Notes under the pieces: model-generated
Told to the model about the DNA's origin: nothing
What the model saw: only the letters and a program-made list of their open reading frames with translations
The model's database searches: none
Shown: piece by piece, positions 26,301 to 34,068 of the stretch
Layout of the letters: the number at the start of each line of letters is the position of its first letter
Numbering within the stretch: the stretch's first letter is position 1
DNA from: Streptomyces sp. CB00316
Lineage (GTDB): Bacteria; Actinomycetota; Actinomycetes; Streptomycetales; Streptomycetaceae
NCBI RefSeq assembly: GCF_001905595.1
Contig: NZ_LIXI01000007.1
Coordinates: 248,001 to 312,000, forward strand
Length of the DNA stretch: 64,000 nt
Direction: 5' to 3'
Position numbers and translations under genes: made by a program

Positions 26301-26842
26301 ATGTCCCTGTAGTCGGAGGCCGCCTGCACCGCCTCGTCGAACTGGCCGAGCCGCAGCCGGGTCTGCACCTCGCCGGAAGGGCAGCCGGTGGAGGCGATGA
26401 GGCCCTCGGACCACTGGGAGATGGTCTCCTTGTCCATCCGCGGCCACTTCTGGAGCCAGCCCTCGGCGTACGCGTCGGAGGAGAGCCGGAAGAGGTTGTG
26501 CAGCCCGGTCCTGTTCGACGCCCAGATCGTCTTGTGGGTGTAACCACCGGATCCGGACACATCGTCGCGCTTCTGGTGCGGCTGTCCCCACTGCACCTTG
26601 CGCTTGTGTTTGCGCGACTCCGGGGCGACGTACGCCTCGATACCGATGATCGGCGTGACCCCGGCCTTGGTCGCCGAGTGGAAGAAGTCGTAGGCCCCGT
26701 GCAGGTTGCCGTGGTCGGTCATCGCGATGTGCGACATGCCCATCTCGTTGCACGCCTCGAACATGTCCTTGAGCCGCGCCGCACCGTCCAGCAGCGAGTA
26801 CTGGGTGTGAACGTGCAGGTGCGTGAAGGGCGGCTTGGTCAC
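23303..26842 (-). CDS. dnaE: DNA polymerase III alpha subunit
   Basis: The replicative polymerase, 1179 residues from the GTG at 26840-26842, which has GGAGGCCC upstream. Domains in order: PHP (residues ~6-275), palm with the catalytic Asp419 and Asp421 in MPDVDIDFDERRR, thumb and fingers, beta-clamp-binding and HhH region, an OB fold around residues 1000-1080 (VGGIISGLQRKMTKQGNAW) and a C-terminal domain. The PHP histidines and acids (HLHVH at 8-12, TDHGN at 42-46) look intact, unlike E. coli. It is divergent from the DUF2252 gene. Confidence 0.97.
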   Translation of the reverse strand: MTKPPFTHLHVHTQYSLLDGAARLKDMFEACNEMGMSHIAMTDHGNLHGAYDFFHSATKAGVTPIIGIEAYVAPESRKHKRKVQWGQPHQKRDDVSGSGGYTHKTIWASNRTGLHNLFRLSSDAYAEGWLQKWPRMDKETISQWSEGLIASTGCPSGEVQTRLRLGQFDEAVQAASDYRDIFGADKYFLELMDHGIEIERRVRDGLLEIGRKLDIPPLVTNDSHYTYAHEATAHDALLCIQTGKNLSDPDRFRFDGTGYYLKTTDEMYAVDSSDAWQQGCANTLLVAQQIDTTGMFEAKNLMPKFEIPDGFTEITWFQEEVRKGMQRRFPNGVPDDRQKQVEYEMDIIIQMGFPGYFLVVADFIMWAKNNGIAVGPGRGSAAGSIVSYAMGITDLDPIEHGLIFERFLNPERVSMPDVDIDFDERRRVEVIRYVTEKYGADKVAMIGTYGKIKAKNAIKDSARVLGYPYAMGDRLTKAMPADVLGKGIDLNGITDPKHPRYSEAGEIRGMYESEPDVRKVIDTAKGVEGLVRQMGVHAAGVIMSSEPIVDHAPVWVRHTDGVTITQWDYPQCESLGLLKMDFLGLRNLTIMDDAIKMVKSNKGIDLEMLALPLDDPKTYELLCRGDTLGVFQFDGGPMRSLLRQMQPDNFEDISAVSALYRPGPMGMNSHTNYAERKNGRQEITPIHPELEEPLKEVLGLTYGLIVYQEQVQKAAQIVAGYSLGEADILRRVMGKKKPEELAKNFVLFEKGAKEKGFSDAAIKALWDVLVPFAGYAFNKAHSSAYGLVTYWTAYLKANYPAEYMAALLTSVKDDKDKSAVYLNECRRMGIKVLPPNVNESLSNFAAQGDDVILFGLTAIRNVGQNVVDSIIRSRKAKGKYSSFPDFLDKVEAVVCNKRTVESLIKAGAFDEMGHTRKGLVAHHEPMIDNVVQVKRKEAEGQFDLFGGMGEEESDEPGFGLDVEFSDIEWEKAYLLAQEREMLGLYVSDHPLFGLEHVLSDKADSSISQLMSGDYGDGAIVTVGGIISGLQRKMTKQGNAWAIATVEDLAGSIECMFFPATYQLVSTQLVEDTVVFVKGRLDKREDVPRLVAMEMQVPDISNAGTNAPVVLTIPTVKITPPMVTRLGEVLSHHRGDTEVRIKLQGPRKTTVLRLDRHRVKADSALFGDLKVLLGPSCLAG

Positions 26843-26997
26843 GGCGTCGGGCCTCCGGGAAGTCGGGCGATGACGGACGGGGGGGCAGCGTGGAAGTCTA
26901 CGACGTGGCGGACCCGGACGGCGGGCACTACCCGCGATCGCCGAGCGTTGGAGAGGGCGGGACACGTGTCCGTTTTGTCATGCACTCAGTCACGCTC

Positions 26998-27033
26998 GCG
27001 TACCTGGCCGGACCCGGGTCCGGCCAGGTACGC
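26998..27033. promoter_or_regulatory. 36-bp perfect palindrome in the DUF2252 leader
   Basis: An uninterrupted palindrome with two 18-base arms and no spacer, centred on CCCGGG at 27013-27018; the left arm reads GCGTACCTGGCCGGACCC. It ends 11 bases before the AGGAGG (27044-27049) of the DUF2252 gene and 156 bases from the dnaE start. It could be a protein-binding operator, a cruciform or, in RNA, a hairpin beside the ribosome site. Confidence 0.7.
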
Positions 27034-27058
27034 CAACGACAGCAGGAGGCAGCAAGAA

Positions 27059-28384
27059 ATGTCGGAAACGCAGACCGGCGCAGCGCGGCGCGGGGAGCAG
27101 ATTCTCGCCGTTTTCGACACCGCCTTCGGGGAGCTGCTGACCGCCGACCCGGCCGCTTTCCGGGTCAAGTTCCGCAAGATGGCGGGCTCGGCCTTCGCCT
27201 TCTACCGGGGCGCGGCCTGCCTGTTCTACACCGACCTGGAGCGGGAGCAGCGCGGCGGCCCGTATCTGGACGAGCGCACGGGCCGGGTCTGGATCCACGG
27301 TGATCTCCACGCGGAGAATTTCGGCACCTACATGGACGCCAACGGCCGCCTCGTCTTCAACGTCAACGACTTCGACGAGGCGTACGTGGGCCCCTTCACC
27401 TGGGACCTGAAGCGTTTCGCCGCCTCCGTGGCGCTGATCGGTTACGCCAAGGCGCTGTCCGACGAGCAGATCACCGACCTGGTCCGGATCTTCGCCGCCG
27501 CCTACCGGGAGCGGATCCACGCGCTGGCGACGGGCGCGAAGAACGACGAGGTGCCGCCCTTCACGCTGGACACCGCCGAGGGCCCGCTGCTGGACGCGCT
27601 GCGCGCCGCCCGGTCGCTGACCCGCTTCTCGCTGCTGGACTCGATGACGGTGATCCGGGACTTCGAGCGCCGGTTCTCGGAGGGCGGCGGCGCGATCGAC
27701 CTGGACGCCGCCACGCGGTACAAGGTGCTGGCCGCGTTCGACGGCTATCTGGAGACGCTGCCGGAGTCCAGCCTGACCCGCCCCGACTCCTACCGGGTCA
27801 AGGACGTGGTGGGACGCCGGGGCATCGGCATCGGCTCGGCCGGGCTGCCCTCGTACAACATCCTCCTGGAGGGCAACAGCGACGCCCTGGAGAACGATGT
27901 GGTGATCTACCTCAAGCAGGCGCAGACCCCGGCGGCCTCCCGGCACATCACGGACGCCGCCGTGCGGGACTACTTCCAGCACGAGGGGCACCGCACGGTG
28001 ATCTCGCAACGCGCGCTCCAGGCGCACGCGGACCCGTGGCTGGGCTGGACCGAGCTGGACGGCGCCGGCCAACTGGTCGCCGAGGTGTCGCCGTACGCGG
28101 TCGACCTGGACTGGTCCGAGATCGACGAGGTGGACGAGATCGCGGCGGTCGTCGCCGACCTGGGCCGGGCGACGGCCACCATGCACGCGGCGGCGGACGA
28201 CGAGAGCGGCCACTCGCTGGTGCCGTTCTCCACGGAGCGGGCGATCGACGCGGCCATCGCGGCCGACGAGGAGGGGTTCGGCGAGCTGCTGGTCGATTTC
28301 GCCCACAGCTACGGGGCCCGGGCCCGCGCGGACCACCAGATCTTCGTGGATCTCTTCCGCAACGGCCGGATCCCGGGCCTGTAG
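27059..28384 (+). CDS. DUF2252 protein (kinase-like fold)
   Basis: 441 residues from the ATG at 27059 with AGGAGG ten bases upstream. It shows the phosphotransferase signature of aminoglycoside-kinase-like proteins: VWIHGDLHAENFGTY (catalytic Asp and metal Asn, near residue 83) and VNDFDEAYVGPFTWDLKR (metal-binding Asp). The family substrate is unknown; small-molecule or protein phosphorylation is possible. Its upstream region contains a 36-bp perfect palindrome. Confidence 0.85.
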   Translation: MSETQTGAARRGEQILAVFDTAFGELLTADPAAFRVKFRKMAGSAFAFYRGAACLFYTDLEREQRGGPYLDERTGRVWIHGDLHAENFGTYMDANGRLVFNVNDFDEAYVGPFTWDLKRFAASVALIGYAKALSDEQITDLVRIFAAAYRERIHALATGAKNDEVPPFTLDTAEGPLLDALRAARSLTRFSLLDSMTVIRDFERRFSEGGGAIDLDAATRYKVLAAFDGYLETLPESSLTRPDSYRVKDVVGRRGIGIGSAGLPSYNILLEGNSDALENDVVIYLKQAQTPAASRHITDAAVRDYFQHEGHRTVISQRALQAHADPWLGWTELDGAGQLVAEVSPYAVDLDWSEIDEVDEIAAVVADLGRATATMHAAADDESGHSLVPFSTERAIDAAIAADEEGFGELLVDFAHSYGARARADHQIFVDLFRNGRIPGL

Positions 28385-28423
28385 GGCCTCCCCGCCTGGC
28401 CGTGCTGTGACTCTCAGCTTCTT

Positions 28424-28442
28424 TTAAGGTCCGCTTACCTCC
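28424..28442. promoter_or_regulatory. Iron-box-like site (DmdR/IdeR type), candidate
   Basis: TTAAGGTCCGCTTACCTCC matches 12 of 19 positions of the recalled DmdR/IdeR consensus TTAGGTTAGGCTCACCTAA and keeps the AGGT...ACCT arms. It ends 4 bases before the next gene's ATG, a position suited to repression. The score is weak and unproven. Confidence 0.25.
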
Positions 28443-28446
28443 ACAC

Positions 28447-29196
28447 ATGACACACTTTCCGGCGATGGACATCTCAGGTACGCAGCTCAGGGTGGTGCGC
28501 GCGGCGCTTTTCGCCGCGCTCGTCGTCACCCTGTCCACGGCGTCCCATGTGCTGCTCTCCGGGGTCCCGCTGCCGCTGACCGCCGTCGCGCTCCTCGCGG
28601 CGGTCGTCTTCGCCGTCGCGTACGCGCTGGCCGGCCGGGAGCGCGGCTTCGGCGCCATCGCGGGACTGCTCGTCCCGCTGGAGTTGGTGGCCGACACGCT
28701 CTTCACCACAGGCCAGCACCTCTGTTACGGGGCGGCCGGCGGGCCCATCGCGGGCCCCCTGCGCTCGGTCGGCTTCGACGTGCTCTGCGGGGGCGGCGAG
28801 GTCGGCGCGGCCGGGGCGCACCTCGCGGGCGTCGGCACGGTGGGCACTCCGCTCGCCGGGGTGGCGGGTGCGGGCGACCGCGCGGCGGCCCTGCTGGCGC
28901 AGCCCGGTCCGGCCGTGCCGTGGCTGCTGCTCGCCGCCCATGTGGCCGTCGGACTGCTCGCGGCCGCCTGGCTGCGGCGTGGCGAGGCGGCGCTGGCGGG
29001 GCTGGTGCGCACGGCGGCCCTGGTGGCGTTCCGGCCGCTGCTCACCGCGGTCGCCGTGGTGCGCGGGACCGTCCGGTCCGCTTCCCCTCTCCCCCGCGTC
29101 GCCGGGCACGCGCACCCGCTCTGCCCGGCCCGCTTCCTCGTGCACTCCGTGGGACGGAGGGGGCCGCCGCTCACCGCGTACGCCGCCGCTGCCTGA
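28447..29196 (+). CDS. Cys/His-containing integral membrane protein
   Basis: 249 residues from the ATG at 28447 (the ATG at 28465 is an alternative; neither has a clear Shine-Dalgarno sequence). About five hydrophobic segments, with Cys and His at membrane edges: TTGQHLCYG, GFDVLCGGG and GHAHPLCPAR. It lies 61 bases upstream of the DsbA-like gene and is probably co-transcribed with it. No family name is certain. A role in thiol redox or metal handling is a guess from the residues and partner. Confidence 0.65.
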   Translation: MTHFPAMDISGTQLRVVRAALFAALVVTLSTASHVLLSGVPLPLTAVALLAAVVFAVAYALAGRERGFGAIAGLLVPLELVADTLFTTGQHLCYGAAGGPIAGPLRSVGFDVLCGGGEVGAAGAHLAGVGTVGTPLAGVAGAGDRAAALLAQPGPAVPWLLLAAHVAVGLLAAAWLRRGEAALAGLVRTAALVAFRPLLTAVAVVRGTVRSASPLPRVAGHAHPLCPARFLVHSVGRRGPPLTAYAAAA

Positions 29197-29257
29197 GGGC
29201 AGACGGCCGGCGCCGAGCAGCACCCTTCCACTCCCCACGCATCCACGGAGAACGATC

Positions 29258-30073
29258 ATGAGCAAGCGCAACACGCAGCAGAACAAGGCAGCCGCCCGTG
29301 AGCGGCTGCGCGCCGAGCGCGAGGCCCAGGCCAGGAAGGACAAGACCCGCAAGCAGTTCGTCGTGGCCGTCTCGGTCGTCGCGGCCCTCGCCGTCGTGGG
29401 CGGCGTCAGCTACGGCGTGATGCAGCTGAACAAGCCGGACGCATGGGAGGCCGCCGCCGACGCGAAGAACGTCAGCGCGCCGAAGAACACCTCCGGCACC
29501 GACGGCACCACCGTGGTGATCGGCAAGTCCGACGCCAAGAAGACCCTGGAGCTGTACGAGGACTCCCGCTGCCCGGTCTGCGCCACGTTCGAGCAGGGCG
29601 TGGGCGAGACCCTCGCGAAGGACGTCGAGGACGGCAAGTACAAGGTCAAGTACGTCGGTGCGACCTTCATCGACAACACCGACAACGGTGAGGGCTCCAA
29701 GAACGCCCTGAGCGCGCTCGGCGCCGCGCTGAACGTGAGCCCCGAGGCGTTCATGGACTACAAGGCCGCGCTGTACTCCGCGAAGTTCCACCCGGAGGAG
29801 AGCGACGACAAGTTCGCCAAGGACAGCTACCTCATCGAGGTCGCCGACTCCGTGGAGGCGCTCAAGGGGAACAAGGCCTTCCAGAAGGACGTCGAGGACG
29901 GTACGTACGACGCCTGGGCGATGAAGATGTCCGATGCGTTCGGCAAGAGCGACGTCCAGGGCACGCCGACGCTGAAGATGGACGGCAAGAAGGTCACGGC
30001 CGAGGGCACCGACAACGCGCCGATGACGGCAACCGACTTCACGGCGGCGGTGGACAAGGCCCTGAAGGCGTAA
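29258..30073 (+). CDS. Membrane-anchored DsbA-like thiol oxidoreductase
   Basis: 271 residues: a Lys/Arg-rich cytoplasmic N-terminus (1-32), one membrane anchor (about 33-55, FVVAVSVVAALAVVGGVSYG) and an extracytoplasmic thioredoxin-fold domain. The active site is Cys105-Pro-Val-Cys108 in DSRCPVCATF, with the cis-proline loop in VQGTPTLKMDG. It resembles actinobacterial DsbA/thioredoxin_4 proteins that oxidise or isomerise secreted proteins. It probably forms an operon with the preceding Cys-containing membrane protein. Confidence 0.88.
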   Translation: MSKRNTQQNKAAARERLRAEREAQARKDKTRKQFVVAVSVVAALAVVGGVSYGVMQLNKPDAWEAAADAKNVSAPKNTSGTDGTTVVIGKSDAKKTLELYEDSRCPVCATFEQGVGETLAKDVEDGKYKVKYVGATFIDNTDNGEGSKNALSALGAALNVSPEAFMDYKAALYSAKFHPEESDDKFAKDSYLIEVADSVEALKGNKAFQKDVEDGTYDAWAMKMSDAFGKSDVQGTPTLKMDGKKVTAEGTDNAPMTATDFTAAVDKALKA

Positions 30074-30144
30074 CGCCTCCAGGGCGGCCGGACCGCCCCC
30101 AAGCGGTCCCCGACGGGCCACCTCCCGGCGACCGTTTCCCGACG

Positions 30145-30173
30145 GGCGGGCGAACTTCCTCTGTTCGCCCGCC
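30145..30173. promoter_or_regulatory. Stem-loop between the DsbA-like gene and phoD
   Basis: GGCGGGCGAAC and its exact complement flank a 7-base loop. It may terminate the upstream operon. Its right arm begins GTTCGCC, and another GTTCCC follows 12 bases later; this resembles the PhoP direct-repeat units (GTTCACC, 11-base period) but the spacing is off. Confidence 0.45.
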
Positions 30174-30206
30174 AGTTCCCTGTACGCGCCAGTAGGGTGA
30201 TCGGCC

Positions 30207-31892
30207 GTGACCAGTCGACACATATCCTCGCCGAGCCGCCGCACGGTCGTCCGGGCCGCCGCCGCGACCGCCGCCGCCGTTCCCGTACTCTCCGCCACCA
30301 CATCCGCCTCCGCCTCATCGGGGGCCGCAGCCCTGGCGCCCGCCTTCCTGCACGGGGTCGCCTCCGGTGACCCGCTGCCCGACGGTGTCCTGCTGTGGAC
30401 CCGCGTCACCCCCGAGCCCGGCGCGGAGCCCGGTTCGGGGCGCGGGGCCGATACGCCGGTGCGCTGGGAGGTCGCGGAGGACCGGGAGTTCACCGCGATA
30501 GCCGGGAGCGGTACGACGCTCGCCTCGGCCGCCTCCGACCACACGGTGAAGGCCGACGTCCGCGGACTGCGCCCGGCCACCTCGTACTACTTCCGCTTCA
30601 CGGCGGGCGGCGAGGGCGCCGGGGCCGGAGGGAGCACCGAGGTCCGCTCCCCCGTCGGCCGCACCCGCACCGCGCCCGCCAACGGGGCGAGCGTGGCGGG
30701 GCTCCGCTTCGGCGTGGTGTCCTGCGCCAACTGGGAGGCCGGCTGGTTCTCCGCGTACCGCCATCTCGCCGCCCGCGGCGACCTGGACGCGGTGCTGCAC
30801 CTGGGCGACTACCTGTACGAGTACGCGACCGGCGGCTACCCGACCCAGGGCGCGGCCCTGCGTGAGCACCGGCCCGCCCACGAGATCCTGAACCTGGCCG
30901 ACTACCGCCTCCGGCACGGCACCTACAAGACCGACACCGACCTCCAGGCGCTGCACGCCGCCCACCCGGTGATCGCGATCTGGGACGACCACGAGTTCGC
31001 CAACGACGCCTGGTCGGGCGGGGCGCAGAACCACACCCCGGGTACGGAGGGAGTGTGGGCGCAGCGGGTGGCGGCGGCCAAGCAGGCGTACTTCGAGTGG
31101 ATGCCGGTCCGTGCCTCCACCGAGGGGACCGTCCACCGGCGACTGCGGTTCGGGCGGCTGGCCGATCTGCACCTGCTGGACCTGCGGAGCTTCCGTTCCG
31201 AGCAGGCGTCCATCGGCAACGGCTCGGTGGACGACCCGGAGCGTACGATCACCGGCCGGGCGCAGCTGGACTGGCTGAAGGCAGGTCTGGCCGGGTCGGA
31301 CGCGGTGTGGAAGCTGGTCGGTACGTCGGTGATGATCTCGCCGGTCGCCTTCGGGGCGCTCCCCGCCCATCTGCTGGGGCCGCTCACCGGGCTGTTGGGG
31401 CTGCCGAAGGAGGGGCTGGCGTTCAGCGTCGACCAGTGGGACGGGTACACCGACGACCGCAAGGAGCTGATCGGGCATCTGCGGGACCGGGGGATCAGCG
31501 ACACGGTGTTCCTGACCGGCGACGTCCACATGGCCTGGGCCAGTGAGGTGCCGGTGAGGGCGGCGACGTATCCGCTGTCGCCCTCTGCGGCGACGGAGTT
31601 CGTCGTCACGTCGGTGACCTCGGACAACCTGGACGACATCCTGCGGGTCGCGCCGCAGACCGTGTCGCTGGCCGCGTCGGCGGCCGTCCGTACCGCCAAC
31701 CGCCATGTGAAGTGGGTGGACATGGACTCGCACGGCTACGGCGTCCTGGACGTCACCGCCGAGCGCTCGCAGATGGACTACTACGTGCTCTCCGACAAGA
31801 CGGCCGCGGACGCCACCTCCGCCTGGGTCCGCTCCTACCGGACGCGCCGGGGCACCCAGCGGGTCGAGCGGGTGGACCGCCCGGTGCTCTGA
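30207..31892 (+). CDS. phoD: Alkaline phosphatase D (Tat-exported phosphodiesterase/phosphatase)
   Basis: 561 residues with a twin-arginine signal (SPSRRTVVRAAAATAAAVPV) and an AlaSerAla cleavage region near residue 37. The N-terminal fibronectin-like domain (about 45-150) precedes the metallophosphatase core: RFGVVSCANWE, VLHLGDYLYEY, WDDHEFANDAW and LTGDVHMAW carry the metal ligands. Exported folded, it releases phosphate from wall teichoic acid or other diesters. Phosphate control by PhoRP is expected, but a good PHO box is not clear here. Confidence 0.93.
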   Translation: MTSRHISSPSRRTVVRAAAATAAAVPVLSATTSASASSGAAALAPAFLHGVASGDPLPDGVLLWTRVTPEPGAEPGSGRGADTPVRWEVAEDREFTAIAGSGTTLASAASDHTVKADVRGLRPATSYYFRFTAGGEGAGAGGSTEVRSPVGRTRTAPANGASVAGLRFGVVSCANWEAGWFSAYRHLAARGDLDAVLHLGDYLYEYATGGYPTQGAALREHRPAHEILNLADYRLRHGTYKTDTDLQALHAAHPVIAIWDDHEFANDAWSGGAQNHTPGTEGVWAQRVAAAKQAYFEWMPVRASTEGTVHRRLRFGRLADLHLLDLRSFRSEQASIGNGSVDDPERTITGRAQLDWLKAGLAGSDAVWKLVGTSVMISPVAFGALPAHLLGPLTGLLGLPKEGLAFSVDQWDGYTDDRKELIGHLRDRGISDTVFLTGDVHMAWASEVPVRAATYPLSPSAATEFVVTSVTSDNLDDILRVAPQTVSLAASAAVRTANRHVKWVDMDSHGYGVLDVTAERSQMDYYVLSDKTAADATSAWVRSYRTRRGTQRVERVDRPVL

Positions 31893-31914
31893 GGCACCGA
31901 ATCTCCCGAGGGCC

Positions 31915-32484
31915 CTACAGCGTGGCCAGGAAGCCGAGGGCGACCTTCCAGGTCTGCTCGGCGGCCGACTGGTCGTAGTCGTGGAGATCGGGGTCGGTGA
32001 ACAGGTGGCCGGCCCCGGGGTAGCGGTAGATCTCCACGTCCGCGCCGGTGCGCTGCATCTGGAGGTACCAGCTGTTCAGCCAGTCGTGGGACTCGAAGGG
32101 GTCCGGGTCCGCGACGTGCAGCTGGACGGGGAGCTCGTCCACCGTCGCGTTCTCGGCGATGTCCGAGGTGCCGTGGAACAGCAGCAGCCCGCGCGCCTTC
32201 GCGTCGCCGAGCGCCAGGGTCTGCGCGGTCGCCGCGCCGAGGGAGAAACCGGCGTAGACGAGCCCCTGATCGGAGTAGGGCGCGGCGGCCAGCACGGCGC
32301 GCCTCAGCAGCTCCTCCTTGCCGACCTCCTCCTTGAAGGCCATGCCCTCCTCCACCGTGTCAAAGGTGTGCCCCTCGAAGAGATCGGGCACGCGCACCTC
32401 GTGGCCGGCGTCCCTCAGACGTGCGGCCGCGGCGTGCACTGCGGGCGTGAGCCCGTAGGTCGAGTGGAAAAGCATGATGTTCAT
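31915..32484 (-). CDS. Dienelactone hydrolase family protein
   Basis: 189 residues from the ATG at 32482-32484 (an ATG at 32493 is possible). A small alpha/beta hydrolase: MNIMLFHSTYGL at the start, then GFSLGAATAQTLAL. The family nucleophile position is Ser (GFSLG) rather than the Cys of classical dienelactone hydrolase. The catalytic Asp is in VADPDPFE and the His in PGAGHLFTD. Substrate unknown. It converges on phoD (22 bases) and is divergent from the MscS gene. Confidence 0.85.
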   Translation of the reverse strand: MNIMLFHSTYGLTPAVHAAAARLRDAGHEVRVPDLFEGHTFDTVEEGMAFKEEVGKEELLRRAVLAAAPYSDQGLVYAGFSLGAATAQTLALGDAKARGLLLFHGTSDIAENATVDELPVQLHVADPDPFESHDWLNSWYLQMQRTGADVEIYRYPGAGHLFTDPDLHDYDQSAAEQTWKVALGFLATL

Positions 32485-32530
32485 GAGGCCCATGGTGCCA
32501 GTTGCGCCTCGATGCCTGGAGGACCGGACG

Positions 32531-33682
32531 ATGGAGAACGTGCTGCGCCCGCTGATCGTCTTCGGCGGATCCGTGGTGATCACCCTGCTGATCGGCTGGC
32601 TGGTCGACCGGCTGCTGCGCAGGGCCGACAGCCGCCACCACGAGACCCCGCTGTGGGGTCTGCTGCGGCGCTGCCGGCCACCGCTGCAAGTGGTGATCAT
32701 CACCGCGCTGCTGCGCGGCAGCTACCGCCAGTCGGGCATCGCCTGGGTGTGGGAGCACCGGGCCGGGATCGGCCAGGCCCTCTCCCTGGTGCTGATCGGC
32801 GCCTCGGCGTGGCTGGTGGTGCGGGCCGCCGCGACGGTCGTCGAGTCCAGTTACGCCCGGTATGCCACGTCCACCCGCGATCCTGCCCGGGTCCGGCGGG
32901 TCCGTACGCAGGTGACGCTGATCCAGCGGGTCGTCATAGCGGTGGTGACGGTGGTCGCCATCGCCGCGATGCTGCTGACGTTCCCGGCGATGCGCGGGGT
33001 CGGCACCTCGATGCTGGCCTCGGCCGGTGTGCTCGGCATCGTCGCCGGTGTGGCTGCCCAGTCGACCCTCGGCAACCTCTTCGCGGGGCTCCAGATCGCC
33101 TTCGGGGACATGGTCAGGCTCGGCGACACCGTGGTGGTGGACGGCGAGTGGGGCACCATCGAGGAGATCACGCTGACGTTCCTGGCGGTACGGACCTGGG
33201 ACGAGCGGCGGATCACGATGCCGGTCTCGTACTTCACGAGCAAGCCGTTCGAGAACTGGTCGCGCGGCGGGGTCCAAATGACCGGCACGGTCTTCTTCCA
33301 CCTGGACCACGCGGCGCCGATCGCCATGATGCGCAAGAAGCTGCGGGACATCCTCGGTGACATCGCCGCCTGGGACGGCCGGGACTGGTCCCTCGCCGTC
33401 ACCGACACGACCCCGACCACGATCCAGGTGCGGGCGGTGGTCACGGCGAAGGACGCGGACGACATCTGGACGGTGCGGTGCGCGGTGCGCGAGCAGTTGA
33501 TCTGCTGGCTGCGCGACCACCACCCGTACGCGCTGCCGCGCATCGCCAGCTCCCCCGCCGCGCTGCCGCCGGGCCAGCAGTGGGCGGAGCTGACGGGGGC
33601 GCGGCCCCGGCCCGGCCGCAACGGGTCCGGCCCCTTCCGCGACCTGGACGGCTCCAAGGCGCCCCGGACGGGCCGCGGCTGA
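32531..33682 (+). CDS. Mechanosensitive channel, MscS family
   Basis: 383 residues from the ATG at 32531 with TGGAGGA upstream. Four to five N-terminal hydrophobic segments lead to the pore-lining TM3 (VGTSMLASAGVLGIVAGVAA), then the MscS beta domain (FGDMVRLGDTVVVDGEWGTIEEITLT) and an alpha/beta C-terminal domain. It would release solutes when membrane tension rises on osmotic downshock. The last ~25 residues are basic and disordered. Confidence 0.9.
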   Translation: MENVLRPLIVFGGSVVITLLIGWLVDRLLRRADSRHHETPLWGLLRRCRPPLQVVIITALLRGSYRQSGIAWVWEHRAGIGQALSLVLIGASAWLVVRAAATVVESSYARYATSTRDPARVRRVRTQVTLIQRVVIAVVTVVAIAAMLLTFPAMRGVGTSMLASAGVLGIVAGVAAQSTLGNLFAGLQIAFGDMVRLGDTVVVDGEWGTIEEITLTFLAVRTWDERRITMPVSYFTSKPFENWSRGGVQMTGTVFFHLDHAAPIAMMRKKLRDILGDIAAWDGRDWSLAVTDTTPTTIQVRAVVTAKDADDIWTVRCAVREQLICWLRDHHPYALPRIASSPAALPPGQQWAELTGARPRPGRNGSGPFRDLDGSKAPRTGRG

Positions 33683-33697
33683 GAACCGCGAGGGCCC

Positions 33698-33913
33698 TCA
33701 GCGCAGGGAGCGGAAGTCCAGGTAGGGCAGCACCCGGTCCACGCCTTCGGGGTCGGAGCCGGCCTCGTAGCGCGCGGAGAGCACCTCGTGGCGGGCGGCC
33801 GACATCATCTCCCGCTGGACCCGGCTGACCGCCTTGAACCGCTCGGCCCGCTTCGCGTACGCCTCGCGCCGCTCCTCGTCGACGATCTCCCGGAAAGTAC
33901 GTCCGGTGAGCTC
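33698..33913 (-). pseudogene. Gene remnant, probably the C-terminal tail of a Na+/H+ antiporter
   Basis: The minus strand keeps a coding-like frame of about 71 codons (LTGRTFREIVDEERREAYAK, then RVQREMMSAARHEVLSARYE, ending VLPYLDFRSLR) with Streptomyces-like codon use, but it has an in-frame TGA directly before it (33914-33916) and no early start codon. The helical tail with RE..AARHEVL resembles the cytoplasmic end of CPA1-type antiporters. The transmembrane part is absent. A GTCCGGTGAG-CT-CTCACCGGAC hairpin (33901-33922) sits on the break. Confidence 0.45.
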
Positions 33914-34068
33914 TCACCGGACCGACGTCCAAATCACGGCTCGGCCGTGCCCGCTACTCCGGCCGGGGTGAGCGGCCGTCAGGAGCCCGGCCGGGTCGAC
34001 GGTCGGGCAGGGCCTTCACCCTGCCACGCACGGTTCACGGAACGGCCGGGACCCCCCGCACGGCGGGA

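Noticed and set aside
23090..27058. Very long plus-strand frame opposite dnaE
   Set aside because: It is the antisense of dnaE with valine/aspartate-rich low-complexity translation; the real gene begins at the ATG at 27059 with AGGAGG.
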